Numbered from the stretch's first letter, positions 42,862 to 52,292 are shown. The stretch is 64,000 bases of DNA from an uncultured Myxococcales bacterium (GCA_903929795.1 CAIYWC010000064.1:1-64000); one strand, 5' to 3'. Numbers and translations: made by a program. Notes: generated by a model from the letters alone, not told the origin.

Positions 42862-44667
42862 TCAGCGCACCACCAGCGCAGCGACGCTCACGCCGAGCAG
42901 CCGCGAATCCGGCGATAGCCCGGCCTCGTCCGGCCGCTGCGGCCGACCGATCAAGAGGTCCAGGCGCCACTCGCGCGCCAGCGCCAGCGCGGTTGGCACC
43001 GAGAGCACGTAAGTTCCCGGCCGGTCAACTTGCCACGTGCCAACGGCCTCGCCATTGACGCGCAGCTCCACCGGCTGCGGCAGGCGCGACTTGCCCAGAA
43101 ACGGGTGCATCGTCACCGCCACCGTCCGCGGCTGCGCGACCGGCGGCATGGCCAGCTGGATCGACGCCAGCGGTGCCATCGTCCACGTGCCGTCCGCCTC
43201 CGGATTGGCCCAGCCGCGCAGCAGGTACGGCACGACGTCGCCGGTCTCGGTGAACGACAGTGTGCTCCCCGGCGCGTAGGGCGCGACGGGCTGCCAGATT
43301 CCCGCCAGAAATTCGGCCTTTTGCCAGTTCCACATCCGCGCCGATTCGCCTTCTGCGTGCGGCCACGTGTGCCAGCGCCACGTCTCGGTATTGCACGCGC
43401 CGTCGACATGGAGCGCGATCGCCACCAGCGCCGCCGCGCCCAGGCTCGCCGCTGGCCAGGTTTTGCGGCCCGCGTCCGCCCGCCAACCCGCCAGCCCCTG
43501 CGCCAGAAGCAGCGCGAGGATCGGCACCAGGTCCGTCATCAGCCGCGGACCATAGGCGCCACCGCCGGTCCACATCGGGTTGAGTGAAATCAGCAACCAG
43601 TGCACAGCCAGATAGCCAACCGCGGCGACGGCCAGCCGCGGCTGCGGCAGGGTCCGCCGGTAGCGCATGAGCAGCCACGCGACCGGCAACAGCCAGGCGC
43701 AATACAGGAGCAGGCCGCGCTGCGGGCTTACGAGGTTTGCGGCCAGCGCTTGCAAGAACTCCGGATTGCCCAGCGGATGCCGATAATACGGCGGCAGCGG
43801 GTGGCCCCAGACGCCGCACGCCCACAGCCAAAACGGCGCGAGCCACGCCAGCACAGTCAGGCCAAACCGCAGCGGCAACGGCTGCAACAGCAGACGTGGC
43901 CAGGTCCGCCATGGCCCCGGCGCAGCGCGGTGCACGTGGTCGAGCAGCAGCAAACCGGTCGCGGCAACCGCCAGACTGTAGCTCGGTCGAAGCAGGTACA
44001 GCCAGGCGCCCAGCGTGCCCAGCAGCACCGGCGAGACCGGCTTGGCCAGCGCCAGGCGCCGCAGGTGCAGCAGCAACAGCGTCAGAACCAGCACGCCCCA
44101 GGTGTGGCTCCACAGCGCGCGGCTCGCGGTACTCAGCAGCGGCGAGCCTAGCCCGACGACGATCGGCACCACCCAGCTCCACGGCGCCGCCAACCACGTC
44201 CGCCCCAACGCCCACAGCAGCAGCACGGTCACTGCCGTTAGCAGCGCCGCCAGCTCGTGTTGCAGCTGCTCGTCCAGCCACGGCGCGTATTGGCCATCGG
44301 GCGTCAACACGGTCTCCCCCGCCGACTCGCGCCACGCCAGCAGCGGCGCGCTCTGCAGCGGCGTCCCCGGCGGATAGTGCGACACGACGTGCCCACGCGC
44401 CGCGTCCAGCTGGTAGGGATAGCGCGGCTCCGGCACGCCATCGGCGCCCGGCACCAGCTGGAACGGCAGCTTGTAGCGATCCAGCAGCAGCGTGTTGTGG
44501 TGCAGTACGGCGTCGCTCGCCAGCAGCGTGTAGCGGGAATCCGCCATCTGGACCACCGGAGCGGTCCAATAGAACCAGCCCAGCAGCACCGTGAACAGCA
44601 TCGCCAGCGGCGCGTCGAGCGGCTGCAGCGGGTTGGGACGCGGCGGCTGGCGGGGCGTGCGCTTCAC
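42862..44667 (-). CDS. GT-C-like polytopic membrane protein with C-terminal beta domain
   Basis: Membrane protein of 601 residues, function unassigned. The GTG at 44667 is chosen because a promoter lies immediately upstream of it, and the extra N-terminal open frame up to 44814 is rich in unlikely codons and overlaps the FNT promoter. About 12 hydrophobic segments run from residue 15 to 430 (e.g. WTAPVVQMADSRY in the first outer loop, HYPPGTPLQSAPLLAWRE). The first loop with Asp/Glu and the loop HYPPGTP resemble lipid-linked sugar-dependent glycosyltransferases such as ArnT/PMT-like proteins. The C-terminal part (470-600) is a beta-rich domain with VELRVNGEAVGTW. Confidence 0.68.
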   Translation of the reverse strand: MKRTPRQPPRPNPLQPLDAPLAMLFTVLLGWFYWTAPVVQMADSRYTLLASDAVLHHNTLLLDRYKLPFQLVPGADGVPEPRYPYQLDAARGHVVSHYPPGTPLQSAPLLAWRESAGETVLTPDGQYAPWLDEQLQHELAALLTAVTVLLLWALGRTWLAAPWSWVVPIVVGLGSPLLSTASRALWSHTWGVLVLTLLLLHLRRLALAKPVSPVLLGTLGAWLYLLRPSYSLAVAATGLLLLDHVHRAAPGPWRTWPRLLLQPLPLRFGLTVLAWLAPFWLWACGVWGHPLPPYYRHPLGNPEFLQALAANLVSPQRGLLLYCAWLLPVAWLLMRYRRTLPQPRLAVAAVGYLAVHWLLISLNPMWTGGGAYGPRLMTDLVPILALLLAQGLAGWRADAGRKTWPAASLGAAALVAIALHVDGACNTETWRWHTWPHAEGESARMWNWQKAEFLAGIWQPVAPYAPGSTLSFTETGDVVPYLLRGWANPEADGTWTMAPLASIQLAMPPVAQPRTVAVTMHPFLGKSRLPQPVELRVNGEAVGTWQVDRPGTYVLSVPTALALAREWRLDLLIGRPQRPDEAGLSPDSRLLGVSVAALVVR

Positions 44668-44716
44668 GAGGCAAAAGTTCCAATGACGGCGCGAGGTGGC
44701 GCAGTGGTGCGAATCG

Positions 44717-44745
44717 AGTCTGACCGGCCGGGCAAGCGCGGTCAA
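44717..44745 (-). promoter_or_regulatory. Candidate promoter of the GT-C-like gene
   Basis: TTGACC, a 17-base spacer and CAGACT on the minus strand, 50 bases before the GTG at 44667. It supports that start and the use of CAGACT as a -10 in this organism. Confidence 0.45.
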
Positions 44746-44755
44746 GCCGTCCGCT

Positions 44756-44784
44756 TTGACCCGCCGCCATCGCGCGCCTACATT
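44756..44784 (+). promoter_or_regulatory. Candidate sigma70 promoter of the FNT gene
   Basis: TTGACC, a 17-base spacer and TACATT, 36 bases before the ATG at 44820, which has GGAGG upstream. It is back to back with the GT-C-like promoter. Confidence 0.6.
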
Positions 44785-44819
44785 ATTGTCGCGCTCAGGC
44801 GCGATCGGAGGCATGCGCC

Positions 44820-45734
44820 ATGGCGACCGACATCCCGGACATCAAGGTTGACGCGCTCTTGCCCGCGGAGATGGCCGCCCGGGCCGAGGACATCGGCGTG
44901 CGCAAGGCGCAGATGGCCGCGCCAGACATGTTTGCGCTCGCGGTGTTGGCGGGTGCGTTCATCGCCATGGGCGCGGTCTTTGCCACCACCGTCACGTCCG
45001 GCACCATCGCGGTCAAGGCCGCCGACGGCGCCACCGCGCTCACCACCGCGCTGCCGTACGGCCTGACGCGCCTGCTTGCAGGCGTGGCGTTCTCGCTCGG
45101 CCTGGTGCTTGTCGTCGTCGGCGGCGCGGAGCTGTTCACCGGCAACAACCTCATCGTCATGGCCTGGACGTCGCGCAAGGTCAGCACCGCGGCGCTTTTG
45201 CGCAGCTGGGCGATCGTCTACGCCGGCAACTTCGTCGGCGCCATCCTGAGCGCCGGTCTGGTGTTTTGCAGCAAGCAGTATCTTTTTGCCGGCGGCGCGG
45301 TCGGCCTGAACGCGCTCAACACCGCCAACGCCAAGGTCAGCTACGACTTCACGCAAGCGCTCGCGCTCGGCATCCTCGGCAACGCGCTGGTCTGCATGGC
45401 GGTTTGGCTGTGCTACTCGGCGCGCAGCACGGGCGACAAGATCCTCGCGATTATCCTGCCCATCAGCGCGTTTGTCGCCGCCGGCTTTGAGCACAGCATC
45501 GCCAACATGTACTTCATTCCCGTGGCCTTGCTGATCAAGGGCTTTGCCGCCGAGGACTTCTGGCAGCAGATCCACGCGACGCCGGCCAGCTATGCCCACC
45601 TGACCTGGCAACGCTTCTTCGCCGCCAACCTGCTGCCGGTCACGCTCGGCAACCTGATCGGCGGCTCGCTCATGGTCGGCGCGATTTACTGGTTTGCGTA
45701 CCTGCGCGGCAAAGCCAAGGGCGTCGCGCGCTAA
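44820..45734 (+). CDS. Formate/nitrite transporter family protein (FocA/NirC-like)
   Basis: Pentameric anion channel subunit of 304 residues, six transmembrane helices. Conserved features are MFALAVLAGAFIAMGAVFA (helix 1), FSLGLVLVVVGGAELFTGNNL with the family ELFTGN motif, the loop-helix AGFEHSIANMYFIPV, and LLPVTLGNLIGGSLMVG in the last helix. Family members move formate, nitrite or hydrosulfide. There is no nitrite reductase or formate lyase in the window to narrow this down. The stop overlaps the stop of the convergent nucleotidyltransferase gene by four bases. Confidence 0.94.
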   Translation: MATDIPDIKVDALLPAEMAARAEDIGVRKAQMAAPDMFALAVLAGAFIAMGAVFATTVTSGTIAVKAADGATALTTALPYGLTRLLAGVAFSLGLVLVVVGGAELFTGNNLIVMAWTSRKVSTAALLRSWAIVYAGNFVGAILSAGLVFCSKQYLFAGGAVGLNALNTANAKVSYDFTQALALGILGNALVCMAVWLCYSARSTGDKILAIILPISAFVAAGFEHSIANMYFIPVALLIKGFAAEDFWQQIHATPASYAHLTWQRFFAANLLPVTLGNLIGGSLMVGAIYWFAYLRGKAKGVAR

Positions 45735-46471
45735 CGCTCTGTTTCCCAAGGTAAATAGATGTGCCGATCCGCGCGGAATGTCTCCTGCGCGTCGGCGTAA
45801 TCCGCCGGCCGGCCGATATCCAGCCAGCGGCCGTGGCGCCAGTCAAAAGTGCCAATCGGATCGCCGGCTTTCAACATCGCCAGCACCAGATCGTCGAAAC
45901 CGAAGCGCTGGCCGGGCCGAAAATAGTCCAGCACGCGCCGGTTCATCGCGTAAACGCCCATCGAGACCTGGTTCTGGATTGCCGGTTTCTCCTTGAAAGC
46001 CGTGACATTGCCGACCTCATTGGTCTCCAGCACGCCAAATTCCGAGCGCACTTCGCGCACGAACGTCGCCACGGTCAGCGTGTGGCCGCTCGCCACGTGC
46101 TGCGCGCGGACGGCCGCGAAGTCGATGTTGGACAGCACGTCTCCGTTCAGCACCAAAAAATTCTCCGGCAGCAGCTCACGCGCCAGCGCCAGCGGACCGA
46201 CCGTACCCAGCGGCTCCTCCTCGCGCTGGTAGATGAGCTCCACGCCATAGCGCGCACCGTCGCCCAACACCGCCTCGATCAGGTGGCCGAGGTGGCCGAT
46301 GGACACGATGACGCGCCGCGTGCCGTAGTGCGCCAGTTGCCGCAGCAGCACCTCGGCGATCGCGTCTTTGTCGATGGGCACCAGCGGCTTGGGAATGAAC
46401 GCCGTGTACGGATACAGCCGCGAGCCCACGCCACCTGCCAGCATGACCGCCGTGACCGGAAGTGCCGCCAT
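45731..46471 (-). CDS. Sugar-1-phosphate nucleotidyltransferase
   Basis: Makes an NDP-sugar for glycan assembly; 246 residues with the usual signature MLAGGVGSRLYPYTAFIPKPLVP near the N-terminus, NGDVLSNIDF (about 110), and a C-terminal KAGDPIGTFDWRHGRWLDIGRP. The size matches the short RmlA-/MurU-like group without hexapeptide tail. Its ATG directly follows the TAG of the DegT aminotransferase gene, without gap, so it is the last gene of the polysaccharide operon. Base preference (GTP, CTP or TTP) cannot be read from sequence. Confidence 0.93.
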   Translation of the reverse strand: MAALPVTAVMLAGGVGSRLYPYTAFIPKPLVPIDKDAIAEVLLRQLAHYGTRRVIVSIGHLGHLIEAVLGDGARYGVELIYQREEEPLGTVGPLALARELLPENFLVLNGDVLSNIDFAAVRAQHVASGHTLTVATFVREVRSEFGVLETNEVGNVTAFKEKPAIQNQVSMGVYAMNRRVLDYFRPGQRFGFDDLVLAMLKAGDPIGTFDWRHGRWLDIGRPADYADAQETFRADRHIYLPWETER

Positions 46472-47647
46472 CTAGGCCCCCACGAGCGCGTTGCGCAGCG
46501 CCTGGACCACGAACACGACCTCGTCCGGCGTCAGCGTCGGCGACAGCGGCAGCGTCAAGATGCGCGGCGTCAAAATATCCGTCATTTCAAGACCTTCCTT
46601 GCGCACCAGCGGCGTGTTGCCGTGGTACGTGAACGTGTGAATCGGCCGGTAGTGGATGCTCGTCTGCACGCCCGCGTCGCGCAGCCGCTCCTGGACGGTC
46701 TGGCGGTGGACGCCGGCGGGCAATAGCACCGGCAAAATATGAGCCGCGGTGCGGCCTTGCGCCGGGCGATGGCGAAATGGCACCGTCACCGCCGGCAGCG
46801 CGTCCAACGCTGCGTAGTAGTGCTGCACGACCGCCGCCCGCGCCGCGTTGTTCGCCACCAGCCGCGAAAGCTGCGACAGCCCGAGCGCCGCGCGCATTTC
46901 GTCAATCCGGTAGTTGAAGCCCAACGCCACGACATCATAGCTGAAGGCGTGACCCTTGTGACGGTCCATCGTCAGCGTCGTCATGCCATGCGCGCGGATC
47001 AGCCGCAGCTTCTCGGCCAACTGCGGGTCGCGCGTCACGACCATGCCGCCCTCGCCGGTCGTCATGTTCTTGTTGGAGAAAAACGAAAAACAGCCGATCG
47101 CGCCGATGGTCCCCAACGCGCGCGGCGTGTGCGCGGCGTCGATCCAGCCGTCGGCCAGCGGTCCATGCGCGTTGTCCTCGACGATCACCAGCTTGAATTC
47201 CTCAGCGATCTTGCGGAGCTCCACCATGTCGCACGGCTGGCCGGCGTAGTGCACCGGCAGGATGGCCTTGGTCCGCGGCGTGATCTTGGCGCGCACGTCC
47301 TGCGGGCACAGCGTCCAGTCGGTGTCGCTCGCCACGTCCGCCAGGACCACCGTCGCGCCGGTGTACAGCACGGCGTTGGCCGTCGCCACGAACGTCAGGC
47401 TCGGCAGGATGACCTCGTCGCCTGGGCCCACGCCCGCCGCGACCATCGCCATGTGCAGCGCAAGCGTGCAATTTCCAACGGCAAAACAGTACGGCGGCTC
47501 GGCGGGGTCCAGCGCCCGCGCAAACGCCTGCTCAAAAGCCTGCGTGCGCTCGCCCATCGTCAGCCAGTTGCTCTCCAGCGCCGCCGCAACCGCATCGCGG
47601 TCCTCTTGCGTCAGCCGCAGATCAGACAAGGGAATTCGCCAGTTCAT
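46472..47647 (-). CDS. DegT/DnrJ/EryC1/StrS sugar aminotransferase
   Basis: PLP-dependent enzyme of 391 residues that transfers an amino group to a keto-sugar nucleotide. VGNCTLALHMAM, the PLP-contact EDNAHG (Asp158) and the Schiff-base Lys193 in SNKNMTTGEGG are present, as is FNYRIDEMRAALGL. This gene with the nucleotidyltransferase suggests that an amino-sugar is part of the polymer. The start overlaps the upstream glycosyltransferase gene by four bases (ATGA), so they are translationally coupled. Confidence 0.94.
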   Translation of the reverse strand: MNWRIPLSDLRLTQEDRDAVAAALESNWLTMGERTQAFEQAFARALDPAEPPYCFAVGNCTLALHMAMVAAGVGPGDEVILPSLTFVATANAVLYTGATVVLADVASDTDWTLCPQDVRAKITPRTKAILPVHYAGQPCDMVELRKIAEEFKLVIVEDNAHGPLADGWIDAAHTPRALGTIGAIGCFSFFSNKNMTTGEGGMVVTRDPQLAEKLRLIRAHGMTTLTMDRHKGHAFSYDVVALGFNYRIDEMRAALGLSQLSRLVANNAARAAVVQHYYAALDALPAVTVPFRHRPAQGRTAAHILPVLLPAGVHRQTVQERLRDAGVQTSIHYRPIHTFTYHGNTPLVRKEGLEMTDILTPRILTLPLSPTLTPDEVVFVVQALRNALVGA

Positions 47648-48936
47648 CGTCGTTTCTCCGCCACTTGGTTCAAGATCTCCGCCAACCGCGCCGCCGCTTC
47701 CGGCGCTGTCAGCCCAGCCACGCTGCGGTCGACCACGCGCTGCCGACCCGCAGTGAATTCGCGCAGGATGTACTGCGCCATGCCGTCCACATCGCGAATC
47801 GCGAACTGGGCGCCCGCGTCGTAGTCCCTCAGAATCGCGTCGGATTCCGGATTGTCGCTGACCGACAGGATCGGCCGTCGCGCGCCCAGGTAGTCATAGA
47901 ATTTGCTGGCAATCCGCTGGTCCGCGTTCGGCTCCGCCACGTACACCAGCACATCCGCAGCCTGGCACAGCGCGCCGACCTTGTGGTACGGCACCGGTGG
48001 CTCCAGCTGCAGCAGGTCGCGCACCCCGAGTGTTTCCGCGAGCTTGAGCGCGTCGCCGCCAAACGCGCCCGTCGAGACGACCTGAATCGCCTCGCGTGGC
48101 ACGCCCAGCGCGACCGCGCCGGCCAGCGCGCGCACCAGTGGATCCGCGATGCGAAACCGCGAAAAATTGCCCAGGTGCAGCAGTGTGAACCGGTCAAAGC
48201 CGGGATGGCTGCCGTGGCTGACCAGCTCCGCGTCGTAGAAGTTGCGAATCAGACTGAACTTTTCCGGCGCCATGTCCGGGTAGAACGCGCGATAGTCGTC
48301 CAGCGAGACCTGCGTGTTGATGACCATGTGCGCGGCGTTTTCGAAGCAAAACCGCTCCAGCCGGTCCTCCAGCCACCGCTGCGGCCCCGGGCGCCGCGGC
48401 CGCCGCAGCTTGCACGGCGCCCAGATATCGCGAAAATCCTGGATGACCGGCAGCCCGGTCTTGCGGTGCAGCTGCGCGCCGACGACCGCCGCTGCGAACG
48501 GGTCAGCGTTGACGACGATCGCCTCGATCTCTGGATTCTTCTTGAGGATCTTCAGCGCCGCGCGGTACGCCCACGGCATGTCCGGGCTGTGTTCGCCCAG
48601 CGGAATCAGGTCCGGATCCTGCAGCCACTTCGGCAGCAGCCGCTCGTGCCACTTGACGCGCTGGACGGTCGCCACCGCGCGCGATTTGGTCAGCGCGCCG
48701 GACTGCAACGCGGCAAAAGTCGGCGCGGCGCGGCGGCTGTAGTCGTACGTCACGGCCACTTCCGGCGGCACAAAGCGCGGCAGATCGGCGTCCACGCCGT
48801 CGGTCGGCCAGAGATCCGCCAGCACAACGGGCAGCCAGCCCTGGGCCGGCAGGTGCCGGACGAATTTCAGCGGCCGCAGCGCGCCAACCTGGCTCTGCGG
48901 CGGGAAGTATGGAGAAATATATAGGAATTTCCGCAT
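47644..48936 (-). CDS. GT4-type glycosyltransferase
   Basis: Predicted GT-B fold glycosyltransferase of 430 residues. The N-terminal FLYISPYFPPQSQVGALRP and the C-terminal donor-site segment (LCQAADVLVYVAEPN, SKFYDYLGARRPIL) match GT4 enzymes of polysaccharide operons. The segment GSHPGFDRFTLLHLGNFSRFRI begins the donor domain. It starts three bases after the preceding gene's stop. The acceptor and donor sugars are not predictable. Confidence 0.88.
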   Translation of the reverse strand: MRKFLYISPYFPPQSQVGALRPLKFVRHLPAQGWLPVVLADLWPTDGVDADLPRFVPPEVAVTYDYSRRAAPTFAALQSGALTKSRAVATVQRVKWHERLLPKWLQDPDLIPLGEHSPDMPWAYRAALKILKKNPEIEAIVVNADPFAAAVVGAQLHRKTGLPVIQDFRDIWAPCKLRRPRRPGPQRWLEDRLERFCFENAAHMVINTQVSLDDYRAFYPDMAPEKFSLIRNFYDAELVSHGSHPGFDRFTLLHLGNFSRFRIADPLVRALAGAVALGVPREAIQVVSTGAFGGDALKLAETLGVRDLLQLEPPVPYHKVGALCQAADVLVYVAEPNADQRIASKFYDYLGARRPILSVSDNPESDAILRDYDAGAQFAIRDVDGMAQYILREFTAGRQRVVDRSVAGLTAPEAAARLAEILNQVAEKRR

Positions 48937-48939
48937 GGG

Positions 48940-49905
48940 CTAGCCGACCTCCGCCAGCGTTGCCAGTTCCGGCAGCCACGGTTCCAGCAGCTCGGCGAGC
49001 CAGCTGTGGCGACCCGGACCGAGCAGCCACGGCGCGTCCACCGCGTGGCCCAGCTGCCGCGCCAGCACGGAGTCGTACAGGTGGACCAGCAGCGACTGCG
49101 GCTCCGGTTGCACGGGCTGGCCCGCCGGTCGCGGCCGCAGCAGCGCACCGCAGATCTCCGGCGCCAGGGGAAAGAAAACCGACGGCGGCAGCAGCGTCAG
49201 CCCGGCGATCGACTGGTTGTGCGTCTCGGCTTCCAGCAGCCGCGGTCCCAGCTCGTAGAGCCGCTGCGCCCGGTCCGGCGGCAGCGCGGCGATCCGCTCC
49301 AGCAACCGCAGCAGCACCGGCGAGCGCGGCGCAAACCCGAGCACGGCGTTGTTGCAGGCCTGGTCAAACAGCGGGTCCACGGCGCGAAAATGCGCGGCCG
49401 CCCGCGGCGAACGGCGAATGACCTCGCGCAGGCCCATCAGCGCACCCGCGCGCGCCCACGTCAGCGGCGACCGGCTGTTCACCACCGCGGCCGGCAGGCA
49501 GACGTGCTCCAGCCCAGCCACGCCGTCCAGCGGCCACAGCGGCGCAAAGGACTGCAGCGCGACGACGTCGGCGTCGACATACAAGCCGCCGTTTTGCCAC
49601 AGAATTTCCAGCCTGAGCAGGTCGGCCTTCGCCGCGGGCTTGGCCAGTTGCGCCAGGAGCCCGGCCAGCCGGTGCTGCAGTTCTGCGGGCAGACCGTCGA
49701 GCTCCGGCGGCGCCAGATCCAGCGCAAAATTGGGCTGTTGCAGCAGGTTGGCGACCAGGCCGTCGCGCGCCAACTCCGGCGCCTGGCTGTGCAGCACCAC
49801 GCGCTCCGCGTCCGAGCGCGCCAGCAGCGTCCGCACGGCCAGCCACGCCAGCGCGGGCAAGCGCGGGCCCAGCCAGATCAGGTGGATGGTGCGCGGAATC
49901 GCCAT
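48940..49905 (-). CDS. GT32-like glycosyltransferase with DXD motif
   Basis: Predicted GT-A fold sugar transferase of 321 residues. The N-terminal PRTIHLIWLGPRLP is the GT32/OCH1-like IPKxIHxxW motif, and the metal-binding YVDADV is at about 112-117 after LRLEILWQNGGL, as in Gly-rich GT32 enzymes. HNQSIAGL (about 235) may hold the second ligand. It starts with TAGGAG upstream of 49905 and is one base from the upstream glycosyltransferase stop. It belongs to the surface polysaccharide operon. Confidence 0.85.
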   Translation of the reverse strand: MAIPRTIHLIWLGPRLPALAWLAVRTLLARSDAERVVLHSQAPELARDGLVANLLQQPNFALDLAPPELDGLPAELQHRLAGLLAQLAKPAAKADLLRLEILWQNGGLYVDADVVALQSFAPLWPLDGVAGLEHVCLPAAVVNSRSPLTWARAGALMGLREVIRRSPRAAAHFRAVDPLFDQACNNAVLGFAPRSPVLLRLLERIAALPPDRAQRLYELGPRLLEAETHNQSIAGLTLLPPSVFFPLAPEICGALLRPRPAGQPVQPEPQSLLVHLYDSVLARQLGHAVDAPWLLGPGRHSWLAELLEPWLPELATLAEVG

Positions 49906-49906
49906 G

Positions 49907-51304
49907 TTAGGAGTGCGCCGGAGGTTGGACGGCCGGCAGCTCCGGCGGCGCGTCGATGCGCAAACCGACCGGCCATTGGTAGCCGTCCGACCGCCCGCGA
50001 ATGGACGAAACCGCGACAAGCAGGCCTTGCAGCCCCCACCACGGCCACAGGTGCCGGTTGACCATCCGCGCCCAAGCCATGGGCGACCGCGGGTTGAAGC
50101 GCTTGGGCGGATGCGCGGCAATGTGCGCCTGGGCCGACGCATAGGCCGCCTCGTACTGCGCGTAGACAACGTCCGGCGCCACGCGCGTGCGCGCCCGCAC
50201 AGCTGCCCGCTCGCCATACGCGCGTCGCTCGTCCGAGTGCGCGAGCATCCGGTACAGCGCGTCGCCTAGCCGATCGTGCTCGCCCGGTCCCGACGCCACG
50301 AGCACGCCGTCGTGGCCGTCCTGGACCTGGAACGCGACGCCCATCTTGTCGTCGATCGCCACCACCGGCACGCCGCACCACAGCGCCTCTGAAATCACCT
50401 GCCCGTAGGTTTCCGTCAGCGACGCGTACGCAAAAACGTCGGCGTGGCCGTAGTAATTGCGCAGGTCGCGCTGGGCTTTTTCGCCAGGAAAATCAACGCG
50501 ATGGGCGATGCCGAGCCGCTCCGCCTGTTTGACAAGCAACCGGTGCTCCTGGCCGTCGCCCACCAGCGTCAGGGACGCGTCCGGCAGCCGCGGCAGCACG
50601 TGGCTCGCAAAGACCTGAATGACCTTGTCGATGTCCTTTTCCCGCGCGTGGCGGCATACGACGATGATGCGCTGGCCTTTGGCGAAGTCGGCGCGAAACG
50701 GATCGGCGCCCAGCGGCTGGTCAAAGATCGCGACGTCAATGGGCCGCGGGATCGTGTGCAGCGGCACGTCCAAACCAAATTCTTTCCAGTAGTTGGCGAG
50801 CGCCTGACACTGGACGATCAGGCCATCGCCGGAGTTGTAGACCTTGGCGAACGACGCTTCCACGCGCGGCGCCAGGCGCGCCCAGGCGTTGCGGATGGCC
50901 TCGATTTGATAGATCTTGTTGGGCAAAAGGTGCTGAGCGAAGCCGGGCAAGTAGATCGTGTTGGTCGAAAGGCACGGAATTCCGTGGAGTTCCCGCATCA
51001 TCGGCGCCCAGTGCATCAGCAGGCTGTTGGCATGGGAGTGGATGACATCGAATTTCTGGGTGTTGTTGAACGCGCTCGGTGGCCAGGCAAACGGCATCTG
51101 GACGCCAGGGTGCGCGCGAAACGTCAATGAACTCAGGAGCAACGAGCCAGGCGCCGCCGATGGCTCGTCCGCGCCTGGATGCGGGCCGACAATGGTCACC
51201 GTGTGGCCGCGGCCCTCCATGTAGCGCTTGAGCGCCTGGGTCGAGAGCGACGGCCCGCAGGCAAAAGTGACCACCGGGTAGTCGGTCAGGATGGCGATGT
51301 GCAC
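49907..51304 (-). CDS. GT4-type glycosyltransferase (PimA/MgtA-like)
   Basis: Glycosyltransferase of the GT-B fold, 465 residues from the GTG at 51304 with AGAGGT upstream. HIAILTDYPVVTFACGPSLSTQALKR opens the acceptor domain, RPIDVAIFDQPLG and VVCRHAREKDID enter the donor domain, and the phosphate-binding ADVFAYASLTETYGQVISEALWCGVPVVA is the family's E-x7-E signature. Extra C-terminal residues (about 405-465) form a Trp/Pro-rich segment of unknown role. The gene overlaps the deacetylase by 19 bases. Confidence 0.92.
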   Translation of the reverse strand: MHIAILTDYPVVTFACGPSLSTQALKRYMEGRGHTVTIVGPHPGADEPSAAPGSLLLSSLTFRAHPGVQMPFAWPPSAFNNTQKFDVIHSHANSLLMHWAPMMRELHGIPCLSTNTIYLPGFAQHLLPNKIYQIEAIRNAWARLAPRVEASFAKVYNSGDGLIVQCQALANYWKEFGLDVPLHTIPRPIDVAIFDQPLGADPFRADFAKGQRIIVVCRHAREKDIDKVIQVFASHVLPRLPDASLTLVGDGQEHRLLVKQAERLGIAHRVDFPGEKAQRDLRNYYGHADVFAYASLTETYGQVISEALWCGVPVVAIDDKMGVAFQVQDGHDGVLVASGPGEHDRLGDALYRMLAHSDERRAYGERAAVRARTRVAPDVVYAQYEAAYASAQAHIAAHPPKRFNPRSPMAWARMVNRHLWPWWGLQGLLVAVSSIRGRSDGYQWPVGLRIDAPPELPAVQPPAHS

Positions 51305-52044
51305 GGGAACACCTCTTGGTAGCGGCTGGCGACGGCGATGGCCTGCCAGCGCGTGACGGCGCGGGCGATGGCTTGGCGCAGATGCGTCGAGCGATAGTCG
51401 TTGGGATGGATGGCAAGCCGGGCAACCGGCAGTCGCGGCAGGGCCCGCCCGGTGAGCTCTGCCGCGAGCAGCGAGCCCCACAGGCGCGCGGGCGTGCGCG
51501 AGGCAAAGCTCAGTGCAGGGGCGACGATCGGCGCGCCATGGCTCGGCCAAATGCGCAGCTGGTCCTCGCAAAAGCCCAGGCCAGCGTCGGCGACGGCGCG
51601 TCGCACCGCGGCATTTTGCAGCCACGCCGGCGCGACAAAACCCGTTGGAGCCACGCCCAGCGCGTCGCGCAGCACCGCCAGCCCGGCGTCGATCCGCTGG
51701 CGCGCGACGTCCTGGCTCAGGTCGTGAAATTCGCCTTCGCCCGCTGTCAGCGCCGCCGCCGCCAGCTTGCGCGCCGCCGATTGCGGCCGCGCGTCCGCGA
51801 GGTGGTAATAGCCGTGCAGCAGGATTTCATCGCCCGGCAGCAGCGCGCGCTGGAGCCGCTCGCAAAACGCCGGGTAGCGCCGCAGGTCCGCGTGGCCGTG
51901 AAAATCCGGCACGACAAGCAGCGCCAACCGCGTGACGCCAAGCGAACGCAGGTGCGCCAGAGCCGTGAAGACCAGGTCCTCCTTGGCGGGCGTGACATCG
52001 TGCAGGCTGTAAAGCGCGCGGTGAGGCGCAGCGGCGGTCGCCAT
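51286..52044 (-). CDS. Polysaccharide deacetylase-like protein (DUF2334)
   Basis: Predicted NodB-fold deacetylase of 252 residues, first gene of the polysaccharide operon. YSLHDVTP carries the metal-site His/Asp start, VVPDFHGH and EILLHGYYHL give later ligands, and GFVAPAWLQN resembles the NodB motif. This is the DUF2334 arrangement, which differs from classical deacetylases. Start at 52044 is chosen because similarity begins at ALYSLHD and the upstream extension lacks it. Role suggested: removal of acetyl groups from an amino-sugar or peptidoglycan-like polymer. Confidence 0.84.
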   Translation of the reverse strand: MATAAAPHRALYSLHDVTPAKEDLVFTALAHLRSLGVTRLALLVVPDFHGHADLRRYPAFCERLQRALLPGDEILLHGYYHLADARPQSAARKLAAAALTAGEGEFHDLSQDVARQRIDAGLAVLRDALGVAPTGFVAPAWLQNAAVRRAVADAGLGFCEDQLRIWPSHGAPIVAPALSFASRTPARLWGSLLAAELTGRALPRLPVARLAIHPNDYRSTHLRQAIARAVTRWQAIAVASRYQEVFPCTSPS

Positions 52045-52227
52045 GGGCGGTCCACTATGCAAGAGCCGTGCCAGCCCACGATCCGGCACAGGCGCTGGAA
52101 TATCGCGGACTTGCGGATTGTGGCGTTGGCGCGTGTGGAGCACGGTTGCTCCACAAAGCCGCAGACGGCGGAATCGTACTCCAAAGTGCGGCGAACGGAC
52201 AGGTGACGGCTCCGGCGCAGATTGGCT

Positions 52228-52256
52228 TTGGGCAAACAGTGCGCGCCTGTTATCGT
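52228..52256 (+). promoter_or_regulatory. Candidate sigma70 promoter of the metzincin lipoprotein gene
   Basis: TTGGGC, a 17-base spacer and TATCGT, 36 bases before the GTG at 52293, which has GAGGAGG. Confidence 0.55.
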
Positions 52257-52292
52257 CGCGGTCGGGACGGGCTTGAACGAGGAGGACGACAG

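Noticed and set aside
44668-44814. Longer start of the GT-C-like gene, beginning at 44814
   Set aside because: The extension overlaps two good divergent promoters, and its N-terminal residues lack membrane or family features.
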